64,000 nucleotides of DNA from Delphinapterus leucas (lineage: Eukaryota > Chordata > Mammalia > Artiodactyla > Monodontidae): positions 7,205,361 through 7,269,360 of the forward strand of contig NW_022098050.1 of assembly GCF_002288925.2 (NCBI RefSeq), given 5' to 3'. How positions within the stretch are numbered: position 1 is the first letter of the stretch; each line of letters starts with the position of its first letter. The notes under the pieces were generated by a model. It did not search any database. It saw nothing but the letters and a program-made list of their open reading frames with translations, and was not told the origin of the DNA. This document shows, piece after piece, positions 33,905 to 45,462 of this stretch. Position numbers and translations under genes: made by a program.

Positions 33905-34400
33905 TGGTGTCAGGCTTAAAATTAAGGCTCAGTATTGTGTGCTACCTTGACAGTGATAAAATTGTGAGGGCTTTGAATGGCCTAACCACAAATTCCCTCC
34001 CCACGCTGTTCTGGTGGATAAGGTCCCCTAGGCAAGCAACCCTCCTTATCATAGGGACCAAGCACAGTTCCTGCCTATCCCTGACTAGTGGGTTCCAGTT
34101 CTCAGCCAGCCCACTGAATTATACAAACAAGCCAATCACATTCTCCTGTGGGAGCCAGGGGCCATCCCACCATCTTGATACTACAAAACCTGCCTCCTAC
34201 AGCACATAATGGTTCACTCTGTTCCAAAGTGCAACCCACACGTGGTTCTGCATGATGTGGTGTCCTCTTCCTCTGGGTTATAAATAAATATATGTGACTA
34301 GCAAATTGCTGTCAATCTCATCTGTCCAGTATTTGGTGCCATGGGTTCAGCCACCCCTATTGCCCTAGGGTGGGAATTTGTCCCTCATTAATGGGGTAAA
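33905..34400 (+). mobile_element. Possible ERV1-type LTR segment
   Basis: A CCAATCACATT box at about 34132, then a C-rich segment, then a TATAAATAAATA at about 34279 and a region 'TGTCAATCTCATCTGTCC' near the presumed end, together resembling a class I LTR. No target duplication or internal sequence was identified. Confidence 0.35.
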
Positions 34401-34671
34401 TAGGAGACTATTAAAGCAATATCTCATGGGGGTATTGTGATGAATAAATGGAATTAAGTGAAATACCTGGAGAAAAGATCTATGTTACTTCTCAGGGTAT
34501 GCTGAAGTACTGAAGAGGAGAGAAAGAAGAGTTTGTTCCCTCAAGGAATTCAAAACATAGCGGAAGAGAGATATCACATAGCACTGTAATCCTTGATTTA
34601 CTTGTGGAAGTGAAGGTGTAGAGGTAAACCCAGGGTTCTCTGTGAGCAAAAGAAAAGTATACATTTTAGTA

Positions 34672-34812
34672 AGCTTTATCACTTTATCTGTAAAATGGAG
34701 ATAATAATATACCTACCTCATAAGGCTGTTTTGAGGATTTAAATAAACAATGAATAAATCGTTTATTCTAGTTTCTGGCACACAGCAAGGCCTTAATAAA
34801 TAGTAGATTGAG
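34672..34812 (+). mobile_element. MIR SINE 3' half split by a CHR SINE
   Basis: A sense MIR: 'CTTTATCTGTAAAATGGAG', 'ACCTACCTCATAAGGCTGTTTTGAGGATT', 'GGCACACAGCAAGGCCTTAATAAATAGTAG'. A CHR SINE was inserted at its tail. Confidence 0.82.
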
Positions 34813-35145
34813 GGACTTCCCTGGTGGTGCAGTGGTTAAGAATCCACCTGCCAATGCTGGGGACACGGGTTCAAGCCCTGGTCCAGGAAGATCCCACACG
34901 CCGCAGAACAACTAAACCCACGAGCCACAGTTACTGAGCCCGTGTGCCACAACCACTGAAGCCCACGCTCCTAGAGCCCATGCTCCACAATGAGAGAAGC
35001 CACTGCAATGAGAAGCCTGTGCACTGCAACGAAGAGTAGCCCCCGCTCACTGCAACTAGAGAAAGCCCGTGTGCAGCAATGGAGACCCAATGCAATCAAA
35101 AATAGATAAATAAACAAAATAAATAAATAAATTTCTAAAAAAATA
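34813..35145 (+). mobile_element. CHR SINE, long form
   Basis: A full-length long CHR element. The tRNA-like head (GACTTCCCTGGTGGTGCAGTG) includes a B-box region GGTTCAAGCC. The body has the repeated 'GAGCCCATGCTCCAC' and 'GAGAAGCC' motifs, followed by an A-rich (AAATAAAT) tail. A perfect 15-bp TSD, AAATAGTAGATTGAG, lies at 34798-34812 and 35146-35160. Confidence 0.95.
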
Positions 35146-35410
35146 AAATAGTAGATTGAGTTGAATTTGAAGGACTAATGGGCATTACTAGGTGTAAAAA
35201 GTATTTTACAAATGGAAAAGCCCCCAATTTGTTTCCGGGGATTGTCATTCTTGTTTTTTTCTTCTTTTATTTTCTTCAAGAATATCTTTTCAAGGAGAAC
35301 ATAGCCAATTAAAATGAACAGAATAATGCTGCCTTTTATACCAGGCAGTGTCAAGTGTAAGTGCTAATAGCACTGGCACAGAGGTCCCCAAAGAATACTA
35401 TAAGAAACAC

Positions 35411-37343
35411 GCAGGGAGAGGACCTTCAAGATGGCGGAGGAGTAAGACTTGGAGATCAACTTCCTCCCCACAAATACATCAAAAATACATCTACATGTGG
35501 AACAACTCCTACAGAACACCTACTGAACACTGGCAGAAGACCTCAGACTTCCAAAAAGGCAAGAAAATCTCCACATAACTGCGTAGGGCAAAAGAAAAAA
35601 AAAGAGAGAGAGAGAGAGAGACAAAGGAATCGGGATGGGACTGGCACCTCTGGGAGGGAGCTGTGAAAGAGGAAAAGTTTCCATACACTAGGAAGCCCCT
35701 TCACTGGTGGGGACAGAGGTGGGCAGGGAGGGGAAGCTTCAGAGCCACAGAAGAGAGCACACCAACAGGGGTGCAGAGGGAAAAGCAGAGAGATTCCCGC
35801 ATAGAGGATTGGTGCCGACCGGCACTCACCAGCCCAAGAGGATTGTCTGCTCACCCGCCGGGGTGGGCGGGGCTGGGAGCTGAGGCTCGGGCTTCAGAGG
35901 TCAGATCCCAGGGAGAGGACTTGGGTTGGCTGCGTGAACACAGCCTGAAGGGGGCTAATGCACCACAGCTAGCCGGGAGGGAGTCCAGGAAAAGGTCTGA
36001 AGCTGCCAAAGAGGCGAGAGACCATTGTTTCAGGGTGTGCAAGGAGAAGAGATTCAGAGCACCACCTAAATGAGCTCCAGAGACAGGCGCGAGCTGCGGC
36101 TATCAGCACAGACACCAGAGATGGGCAAGAAACACTAATGCTGCTGCTGCAGCCACCAAGAAGCCTGTGTGCAAGCACAGGTCACTATCCACTCCTCCCC
36201 TCCCAGGAGCCTCTGCAGCCCGCCAGTGCCCAGGTCCCGTGATCCAAAGACAACTTCCCCGGGAGAACATATGGCACACCTCAGGCTATTGCAACATCAT
36301 GTAGGCCTCTGCCACCGCAGGCTCGTCCCGCATCCCATACTCCTCCCTCCTCCCAGCCTGAGTGAGCCAGAGCCCCGTAATCAGCCACTTCTTTAACCCC
36401 CTTCTGTCTGGGAGAAGAAGAGATGCCAGAGGGTGACCTACACGCAGAGGCAGGGCCAAATCCAAAGCTGAACCCAGGAGCTGTGCGAACAAAGAAGAGA
36501 AAGGGAAATCTCTCCCAGCAGCCTCAGGAGCAGCAGATTAAATCCCCACAATCAACTTGATGTACCCTGCATCTGTGGAATACCTGAACAGAAAATGAAT
36601 AAACCCAAAATTGAGGTGGTGGACTTTGGGACCAATACTACACTTGGGGTTTCCGGTATGCGACTGACTAGTTTTTCATTTTTATGTTTATCTTAGTATA
36701 GTTTTTAGCACTTGTTATCATTGGTAGATTTGTTTATTAGTTTGGTTGCTCTCTTATTTTTTTATTACTTTTTAAAAAATTTTTTTATTTTTATAACTTT
36801 ATTTTATTTTATTATTTTCTTTTTTTTTCTCCCTTTTCTTCTGAGCCATGTGGCTGATAGGGTCTTGGTGCTCCGGCCTGGGGCCAGGCCTGAGTCTCTG
36901 AGGTGGGAGAGGCGAGTTCAGGATATTGGACAGCCAGAGACCTCCCAGCCCACATAATATCAATCAGCGAGAGCTCTCCCAGAGATCTCCGTCTCAATGC
37001 TAAGAGCCAGCTCCACTCAATGACCAGCAAGCTCCAGTGCTGGACACCCCATGCCAAACAACTAGCAAGACAGGAACACAACCCCACCCATTAGCAGAGA
37101 GGCTGCCTAAAATCATAATAAGGTCACAGACATCCCAAAACACACCACCGGACGTGGTACTGACCACCAGAAAGACAAGATCCAGCCTCATCCACCAGAG
37201 CATAGGCACCAGTGCCCTCTACCAGAAAACCTACACAACCTACTAAACCAACCTTAGCCACTGGGGGCAGACACCAAAAACAACGGGAACTACAAACCTG
37301 CAGCCTGTGAAAAGGAGACCCCAAACACAGTAAGTTAAGCAAA
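35411..37343 (+). promoter_or_regulatory. L1 5' UTR / internal promoter region
   Basis: Long untranslated leader before ORF1. It begins with GGACCTTCAAGATGGCGGAG; the CAAGATGGC part matches the YY1 binding site known in L1 promoters. It has a (GA)n at 35603-35621 and a GC-rich region to about 36400. A T/A-rich segment lies at about 36750-36838, then a second GC-rich part with short direct motifs before ORF1. Promoter function is inferred from L1 biology. Open frames up to 207 codons here are not supported as genes. Confidence 0.75.
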
Positions 37344-38231
37344 ATGAGAAGACAGAGAAATATGCAGCAGATGAAGAAGCAAGGTAAAAACCCACATGAC
37401 CAAACAAATGAAGAGGAAATAGGAAGTCTACCTGAAAAAGAATTCAGAGTAATGATAGTAAATATGATCCAAAATTTTGGAAACCGAATGGAGAAAATAT
37501 AAGAAATGTTTAACAAGGACCTAGAACAACTAAAGCTCAAATAAACAGTGATGAACAACACAATAAATGAAATGAAAAATACTCTAGAAGGAATCAATAG
37601 CAGAAGAACTGAGGAAGAAGAACTGATGAGTGACCTGGAAGACAAAATAGTGGAAATAACTAGGGCAGAGCAGAATAAAGAAAAAAGAATGAAAAGAATT
37701 GAGGACAGTCTCAGAGACCTCTGGGACAACAAGGAATGCAACAACATTCGAATTATAGGGGTCCCAGAAGAAGAAGAGGAAAAGAAAGGGACTGAGAAAA
37801 TATTTGAAGAGATTATAGTTGAAAACTTCCCTAATATGGGAAAGGAAATAGTTAATCAAGTCCAGGAAGCACAGAGAGTCCCATACAGGATAAATCCAAG
37901 GAGAAACACGCCAAGACACATTAACTAAACTATCAAAAATTAAATACAAAGAAAAAATATTAAAAGCAGCAAGGGAAAAGCAACAAGAAACATACAAGGG
38001 ACTCCCCATAAGATTAACAGCTGATATTTCAGCAGAAACTCTGCAAGCCAGGAGGGAGTGGCAGGATATATTTAAAGTGATGAAAGGGAAAAACAACCAA
38101 GATTACTCTAACCAGCAAGGATCTCATTCAGATTTGACAGAGAAATTAAAACGTTTACAGACAAGCAAAAGCTAAGAGAATTCAGCACCACTAAATCAGC
38201 TTTACAACAAATGCTAAAGGAACTTCTCTAG
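37344..38231 (+). pseudogene. L1 ORF1 (RNA-binding chaperone) remnant
   Basis: L1 ORF1p binds L1 RNA and forms trimers through a coiled coil, followed by an RRM and a C-terminal domain. The start ATG is at 37344. The first in-frame stop is TAA at 37500 (codon 53) and a second is at 37542. The frame then stays open to 37928, giving the coiled coil and RRM region (residues like MNNTINEMKNTLEGINSRR, later NIRIIGVPEEEE). A +1 frameshift follows near 37924. The next piece reads KAAREKQQETYKGLPIRLTADISAETLQARREWQD, the conserved C-terminal domain. A second frameshift near the end disrupts the terminal LREFSTTK…LKELL region. Non-functional. Confidence 0.9.
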
Positions 38232-39504
38232 GCAGGAAACACAGAGAAGGAAAAGACCTACAATAAAAAACCCAAAACAATTAACAAAATAGTAACAGGA
38301 ACATACATATCGATAACTACCTTAAATGTAAATGGATTAAATGCTCCAACCAAAAGACATAGACTGGCTGAATGGATACAAAAAGAAGACCCGTATATGT
38401 GCTGCCTACAAGAAACCCACTTCAGACCTAGGGACACATACAGACTGAAAGTGAGGGGATGGAAAAAGATATTCCATGCAAATGGAAATCAAAAGAAAGC
38501 TGGAGTAGCATTGTCATATCAGACAAAATAGACTATTACAAGAGACAAAGAAGTACACTACATAATGATCAAGGGATCAATCCAAGAATAACATATAACA
38601 ATTGTAAATATTTATGCACCCAACATAGGAGTACCTCAATACATAAGGCAGACGCTAACAGCCATAAAAGGGGAAATGGGCAGTAACACAATCATAGTAG
38701 GGGACTTTAACACCCCACTTTCACCATGGACAGATCATCCAAAATGAAAATAAATAAGGAAACAAGCTTTAAATGACACATTAAACAAGATGGACTTAAT
38801 TGATACTTATAGGACATTCCATCCAAGAACAACAGAATACATTTCCTTCTCAAGGGCTCATGGGACATTCTCCAGGATAGCTCATATCTTGGGTCACAAA
38901 TCAAGCCTTCGTAAATTTAAGAAAACTGAAATAGTATCAAGTATCTTTTCCAACCACAATGCTATGAGACTAGATATCAATTACAGGAAAAAACTGTAAA
39001 AAATATAAACAAATACGCTACTAATAACCAAGAGATCACTGAAGAAATCAAAGAGGAAATCAGAAAATACCTAGAAACAAATGACAATGAAAACACGACG
39101 GCCCAAAAGCTATGAGATGCAGCAAAAGCAGTTCTAAGAAGGAAGTTTATAGCAATACAATCCTGTCTCAATGAACAAGAAACATCTCAAATGAACAACC
39201 TAACCTTACACCTAAAGCAATTAGAGAGAGAGGAACAAAAAAAAAAACAAGGTTAGCAGAAGGGAAGATATCATAAGGACCATATCAGAAATAAATGAAA
39301 AAGAAATGAAGGAAACAACAGTAAAGATCAATAAAACTAAAAGCTGATTCTTTGAGAAGATAAACAATTAGCCAGACTCATCAAGAAGAAAAGGGAGAAG
39401 ACTCAAATCAACAGAATTAGAAACGAAAAAGGAGAAGTAACAACTGACACTGCAGAAATACAAAGGATCATGAGAGATTACTGCAAGCTCTATATGCCAA
39501 TACA

Positions 39505-40383
39505 GTGGAAAACCTGGAAGAAATGGACAAATTCTTAGAAACACACAACCTTCCGAGACTGAAGCAGGAAGAAATAGAAAATATAAACAGACCAATCACA
39601 AGCACTGAAATTGAAACTGTGATTAAATATCTTCCAACAAACAAAAGCCCAGGACCAGATGGCTTCACAGGCGAATTGTACCAAGCATTTAGACAAAAGC
39701 TAACAGCTATTCTTCTCAAAATCTTCCAAAATATAGCAGAGGGAGGAACACTCCCAAACTCATTCTATGAGGTGACCATCACCCTGATACCAAAACCAGA
39801 CAAAGATGTCACAAGAAAAGAAAACTACAGGCCAATATCACTGATGAACATAGATGCGAAAATCCTCAACAAAATACTAGCAAACAGAATCCAGCAGCAC
39901 ATCATAAGGATCATACACCATGATCAAATGGGGTTTATCCCAGGAATGCAAGGATTCTTCAATATACACAAATCAATCAATCTGATACACCATATTAACA
40001 AACTGAAGGATAAAAACCATATGGTCATCGCAATAGATTCAGAAAAAGCTTTTGACAAAATTCAACACCCATTTATGATAAAAACCCTCCAGAAAGTAGG
40101 CATAGAGGGAACTTACCTCAACATAATAAAGGCCATATATGACAAGCCCACAGCCAACATCGTTGTCAATGGTGAAAAACTAAAACCGTTTCCTCTGAGA
40201 TCAGGAACAAGGCAAGGTTGCCCACTGTCACCACTGTTATTCAACATAGTTTCAGAAGTTTTATCCACAGCAATTAGAGAGGAAAAAATAAAAGGAATCC
40301 AAATCGGAGAAGAAGAAGTAAAACAGTCACTGTTTGCAGATGACATGGTACTATACATAGAGAATCCTAAAGATGCTACCTGA
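39505..40383 (+). pseudogene. L1 reverse-transcriptase domain, 292-codon open segment
   Basis: The longest open segment in the window. In order it has [11 protein letters not shown] (about residues 48-58), [18 protein letters not shown], a [11 protein letters not shown] stretch, [11 protein letters not shown] with the first catalytic Asp (about 176), [12 protein letters not shown] (about 239), and FADDMVLY with the catalytic Asp pair (about 276). It ends at a TGA (40381-40383) where the family continues, a nonsense change. All three catalytic aspartates are therefore present although the gene is dead. The methionine at 39505 is only the first in the open segment, not a true start. Confidence 0.92.
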
Positions 40384-41798
40384 AAACTACTAGAGCTAAT
40401 CAATGAATTTGGTAAAGTAGCAGGATACAAAAGTAATGCACAGAAATCTCTTGCATTCCTATACACTAATGATGAAAAATCTGAAATTAAGGAAACGCTC
40501 CCATTTACCATTGCAACAAAAAGAATAAAATACCAAGGCATAAACCTACCTAAGGAGGCAAAACACCTGTATGCAGAAAACTATAAGACATTGATGAAGG
40601 AAATTAAAGATGATACAGACAGATGGAGAGATATACCATGTTCTTGGATTGGAAGAATCAACATTGTGAAAATGACTCTACTACCCAAAGCAATCTACAG
40701 ATTCAGTGCAATCCCTATCAAACTACCAGTGGCATTTTTCACAGAACTAGAACAAAAAATTTCACAGTTTGTATGGAAGCACAAAAGACCCCAAATAGCC
40801 AAAGCAATCTTGAGAAAGAAAAACGGAGCTGGGGAATCAGGCTCCCTGACTTCAGACTATACTACAAAGCTACAGTAATCAAGACAGTACGGTACTGGCA
40901 GAAAAATGGAAATATAGATCAGTGGAACAGAATAGAAAGCCCAGAGATAAACCCACGCACATATGGTCACCTTATCTTTGATAAAGGAGACAAGAATATA
41001 CAATGGAGAAAAGACAGCCTCTTCAATAAGTGGTGCTGGGAAAACTGGACAGCTACATGTAGAAGAATGAAATTAGAACACTCCCTAACACCATACACAA
41101 AATAAACTCAAAATGGATTAAAGACCTAAATGTAAGGCCAGACACTATAAAAGTCTTAGAGGAAAACATAGGCAGAAAATTCTATTATGTAAATCACCAC
41201 AAGATCTTTTTGACCCACCTCGTAGAGAAATGGAAATAAAAACAAAAATAAACAAGTTGGACCTAATGAAGCTTAGAAGCTTTTGCACAGGAAAGGAAAC
41301 TATAAACAAGACCAAAAGACAACCCTCAGAATGGGAGAAAATATTTGCTAACGAAGCAACTGACAAAGGATTAATTTCCAAAATTTACAAGCAGCTCATG
41401 CAGCTCAGTATCAAAAAAACAAACAACCCAATCCAAAAACGGGTAGAAGACCTAACTAGACATTTCTCCAAAGAAGATATATCAATTGCCAAGAAACACA
41501 TGAAAGGATGCTCAACATCACTAATCATTAGAGAAATGCAAATCTAATCTCCAATGAGGTATCACCACACACTGGTCAGAATGGCCATCATCAAAAAATC
41601 TACAAACAATAAATGCTGGAGAGGGTGTGGAGAAAAGGGAACCGTCTTGCACTGTTGGTGGGAATTTAAAGTGATATAGCCACTATGGAGAACAGTATGG
41701 AGGTTCCTAAGAAACTAAAAATAGAGCTACCATATGACCCAGGAATGCCACTACTGGGCATATACCCTGAGAGTACCATTATTCAAAAAGAGTCATGT

Positions 41799-42015
41799 GG
41801 GTTCCCTGGTGGCACAGTGGTTGAGAGTCCGCCTGCCGATGCAGGGGACACGGGTTCATGCTCCGGTCTGGGAAGATCCCACATGCCGCGGAGCGGCTAG
41901 GCCCGTGAGCCATGGCCGCTGAGCCTGCGCGTCCTGAGCCTGTGCTCCGCAACGGGAGAGGCCACAACAGTGAGAGGCCTGCGTACTGCAAAAAAATAAA
42001 AATAAAAAAAAATAA
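41799..42015 (+). mobile_element. CHR SINE, short form, inside L1
   Basis: A complete SINE inserted in the ORF2 end of the full-length L1. The TSD is AAAAGAGTCATGT (41786-41798) and AAAAGATTCATGT (42016-42028), one mismatch. The tail is (AAAAAT)n. The L1 frame to either side matches once the SINE is removed, so the SINE is younger than the L1. Confidence 0.95.
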
Positions 42016-42652
42016 AAAAGATTCATGTACCTCAATGTTCATTGCAGCACTATTTACAATAGCCAGGACATGGGAGCAACCTAAGTGTCCATCGACAGAT
42101 GAATGGATAAAGGAGATATGGCACATATATACAATGGAATATTACTCAGCCATAAAAAGAAATGAAATTGAATTTTTTGTAGTGAGGTGGATGGGCCTAG
42201 AGTCTGTTATACAGAGTGAAGTAAGTCAAAAAGAGAAAAACAAATACCGTATGCTAACAGATATGTATGGAATCTAAAAAAGAAATGGTTCTGAAGAACC
42301 TAGGGACAGGACAGGAATAAAGACACAGATGTGGAGAATGGACTTGAGGACATGGGGAGGGGAAGGGTAATCTGGGAAGAAGTGAGAGAGTGGCATTGAC
42401 ATATATACACTACCAAATGTAAAATAGATAGCTAGTGGGAATCAGCCACATAGCACAGGGAGATCAGCTCCGTTCTTTGTGATCACCTAGAGGGGTGGGA
42501 TAGGGAGTGTGGGAGGAAGACGCAAGAGGGAGGGCATACGGCAATATATGTATACGTATAGCTGATTCATTTTGTTATATAGCAGAAACTAACACAACAG
42601 TATAAAGCAATTATACTCCAATAAAGATGTTAAAAAAAAAAAAAAGAAACAC

Positions 42653-43184
42653 ATGGAGGTCAACCATTTTGCCACACCTGGCACGTTTCTTAGGCAGGTA
42701 GAAGTAGTTGATTCCATAAATTTTGTTTGCTTAGTTGTTTCTTTCCTTTTTTCTTCTTCTTCTGTTTTTTAAAAAGACGTCTAGTAGACTGCATTATTCT
42801 GTTAATAATTAAAAATACAGGCAGTGTTCAGGGTGCAATGTGAGAAATATCACCCCTGTCTTGTAATGCCTTCTTAAAAATGACCCATATGTAGTGGATT
42901 TTGCAATAGAGCTCTTTTAATGTGGACATAGGTTTAATTTACAATTACCTGCAATCTTTGGTGTTTTATTCCCACTTATCAGACGAAAGGGCATATGGCA
43001 GAGTAGAAAGTGACCCATTCAGGTGTCATTAGGCAGGGCGTATTTTCGTAATTCTGCCCCTAGCTAATTGTAGAATCTAGAGAGTGTCTCTTAACCTTTC
43101 ACTTTTTTTCCTCTGTGAAATGAAGTGTTGGGCTAACTCAAAAATCCCTCATAACTCTAACTGGTTATAAATGGGAGGGTCAGA
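42653..43184. other. Apparently unique DNA
   Basis: No gene or named element seen. Confidence 0.5.
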
Positions 43185-43345
43185 ATTAGGGGTTTGGAGC
43201 ATGATAGATTTGGCTTTGAACCTTGATTTGTCTCTCACTAGCTCAGGGACCTAGGTAAGATCTCCTTGGTCAGTTTCTTCATCTTTCACAAATGTTATTA
43301 CCCTTGCTCTAGTAAGTGTTGTTATGAAGCTTAAATGATATAACA
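43185..43345 (+). mobile_element. MIR SINE fragment
   Basis: A diverged sense MIR: 'TTTGGAGCATGATAGATTTGGC', 'TCAGTTTCTTCATC', 'TGTTGTTATGAAGCTTAAATG'. Confidence 0.7.
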
Positions 43346-43399
43346 AATCCATCAATAATTCCATTGGCTCTACCTTCTATATAATTCCAGAATCTGATG

Positions 43400-44165
43400 A
43401 CATCTCATTATCTCAAAGCCACTATCGTCTCTTCCCTGGATTATTCCAGTAGCAACCCAAATACTCTCTGTAGCTTCTTCCATCTTGTCTTCCTCACCTC
43501 CAGCAATCTGTTTTAAGTGCAGCAGTCAGATCAATCCTTCAAAAATATGTGAACTCATGTCATACTTCTGTTTGAAAATTCTCCAGTGGTTTCCAGTCTT
43601 ACTCAGAGTGAAAACTCGAATTCTTACGATGGCTAATAAGGCTCCATATGATGAGGCTTCCCATTGCTTCCTCTCCTGTGACTCTTGGAAAAATCCAACC
43701 CAGCCACACCGGCCTTCTTTATGTTCCCTAAATACTTTTCTTTCAGATACCCTCTGGGGGCACTCCTTCACTTCCTTTGAGTATTTTCAGTTTTTTTCTT
43801 TTCAGAGGGGCTTTTCTGTCTCTTCCTCCTCTCCCCCATCCTCCTCCTCCTTCTCCTCTTTCTTCTTTTTTTTTCATTTTGTTTACAAAGGTGTAGTGGA
43901 GATGATAGGCCCCAGGACCTCATACATGCAAATCTGTTTATCTTCTTTAAAATAGTATCCTCCAGCCTTCGTCCCATCACTCTCTATCATCCTTACCTAC
44001 TTTTATTTTTCTTTATGGTACTTATCATCATTTTCTGTCTCTCACTGTGTGGAATGTAAGTTTCATAAAGGCAGGGACTTTATTTGCTGAGGTGGCCTCA
44101 TCCCCTAGAGCAGGACTTGGCACATAGTAGGCAGTCAGCAATGATTTGTTGATGAAATTATTACT
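43400..44165 (+). mobile_element. L2 LINE, long 3' fragment
   Basis: L2 sense homology. It starts with an equivalent of 'AATTCTCCAGTGGTTTCCAGTC', continues with 'CACCGGCCTTCTTTATGTTCCC' and 'TGTGTGGAATGTAAGTTTCATAAAGGCAGGGAC', and ends 'GACTTGGCACATAGTAGGCAGTCAGCAATG'. A CT-rich tract at 43815-43875 may be a later expansion. A 156-codon frame (43485-43955) lies within it and is not a gene. Confidence 0.78.
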
Positions 44166-44339
44166 CTGTAAATTTTCAGGCACTAGATAAATGTCACTTC
44201 CCAATGCTCCTCTTAAAAACATAATAGTTGGTATCTTTTAGTCATATTATTTGATTAAAATGCAATGGTGGACAGACCCTAGTTTCAGCTCTGACATGTA
44301 AAGAGCTTAGAAGTCCTCACTCGTGTCCTTATGAGAAGA

Positions 44340-45460
44340 AAAATCTAGACAAACTGAAAATCAACAACTTTTTTTGGAACCACTAGAGAACTGAGTTTCT
44401 GGGGCAAATCACTCTGAAGTCTGTACAGAAAGGTGCATCCAGATAGTCACAGCTGAGATCTGCTAACCTGAAGTAGAAGCCTCTGGAGATATAAACTAAT
44501 AGGAATACTTAAATGGTAATTCTGATGAATTGCCAGAGGCTGAGTGTGGACTAGCAAGAGAGTAAGAAAATCCTGGGGCTGCAGTTTTAAAGAGACGCAG
44601 AATTTTGTGGGTTTTACCTCCAAACGCCCACTAGATTCTCCTGGTGGAGGTTGGAGAAAGACCCCCTCATGGTTCTGGCAGGGGGAGGAGAATAGTAAAT
44701 GTCATGAAATACTCCCAGGGTCTTCTGCATAACAAAGACCTACCCTCCAGGGGAAAAGACATTTCCTGATACTTACCTCAAATGGAGGAAGAGCATCCCT
44801 CCCACTTCAGCCAGGCCCCTCTAGCCCTCCTGTCTTACCTAGGGCGGAAAAACATGATCAACAGGGGTCAGAGCTTCACTTGGGAAATAGTTTGTGAATA
44901 TTGCAGCCAGGAAGAGAGTAGGGGGCAGGGGAAAAAAACCTATGCCACTGGAGAGATATTTGTGAAGGTTACAGCCCTGAGACAGGACCACTAAAACACT
45001 GAGATTTAAGCAGAACATTATAGAATGCTCACCTCCCACATACTTACCACCACACCAACAAGGCTCCAGTATAGTAATGGTGAACTATAGTGGAAAGAAC
45101 GGTGAGACACACTTTCTCTGAGAAGGAGTACTTTAGGAAGTGTCCTTGTTTTTGTTTTGGGGAAGAACACTAGAGTATTTTGAAGTCTTTGGCACTAATA
45201 GCTACAGAAAACATTAAACAGAGCCCAATTTCTAGCCAGATCAACATTAATACTCACATTAAAGGCCTCTTTACCTCAGTACTTATTACCGAGTATAACA
45301 TGTCTGGTTTTCAGCAACAGATTACAAGGCATGCCTAGGGGCCAGATAAAACACAGTCTGAAGAGATAAAGCAATCATAAAAACCAGACTCAGATATGAC
45401 ACAGATGTTGGAATTATTAGACAGAAAGTTTAAAATAACAGTGATTAATATATAAGGGCT
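44340..45460 (+). mobile_element. Old L1M 5' region
   Basis: An L1M 5'-UTR-like pattern: 'GAACTGAGTTTCTGGGGCAAATC', 'CTGTCTTACCTAGGG', 'TCTGGTTTTCAGCAACAGATTACAAG', 'CAGATGTTGGAATTATTAGACAGAAAG'. It leads into ORF1 after the LTR insertion. The left boundary is uncertain. Its GC-rich middle has no conserved frame. Confidence 0.55.
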
Positions 45461-45462
45461 GC

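Larger units (their letters stand above)
38289..42277 (+). pseudogene. L1 ORF2 (endonuclease / reverse transcriptase) remnant
   Basis: ORF2p nicks DNA and reverse-transcribes L1 RNA. The start codon appears to have become ATA near 38289. The endonuclease part keeps N and E motif regions (TTLNVNGLNAPTKR; QETHF) and GDFN, but the terminal SDH motif reads SNH, and frameshifts near 38470 and 38750 break the frame. The reverse-transcriptase domain is the best preserved part (39505-40383). Stops and frameshifts follow at 40381-40383 and about 40855. A CHR SINE interrupts at 41799-42015. The natural end, …RMLTDMYGI plus stop, is at 42277. Not functional. Confidence 0.9.
35411..42643 (+). mobile_element. 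Essentially full-length L1 LINE, defective
   Basis: The order is complete: 5' UTR (35411-37343), ORF1 (37344-38231), short spacer, ORF2 (about 38289-42277), 3' UTR (42278-42643) and poly-A. The TSD is AAGAAACAC (9 bp) at 35402-35410 and 42644-42652. The element is about 7.2 kb, or 7.0 kb without the later CHR SINE at 41799-42015. Both ORFs carry stops and frameshifts, so it is a dead copy. The 5' half is closely similar to 5223-6240, and the 3' part to the other L1 ends in the window. Because the whole length is present, it inserted without 5' truncation. Confidence 0.93.

Noticed and set aside
35663..36073. 136-codon frame similar in part to 5505-5867
   Set aside because: The two are similar because both are L1 5' UTR copies. 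Neither is a conserved gene.
37124..37747. 207-codon minus-strand frame
   Set aside because: It is antisense to the L1 5' UTR and ORF1. The serine and leucine-rich composition mirrors A-rich coding sequence on the other strand.
43485..43955. 156-codon frame with Ser/Phe-rich end
   Set aside because: It lies in an L2 3' fragment, and the Ser/Phe-rich part is a CT-rich tract.
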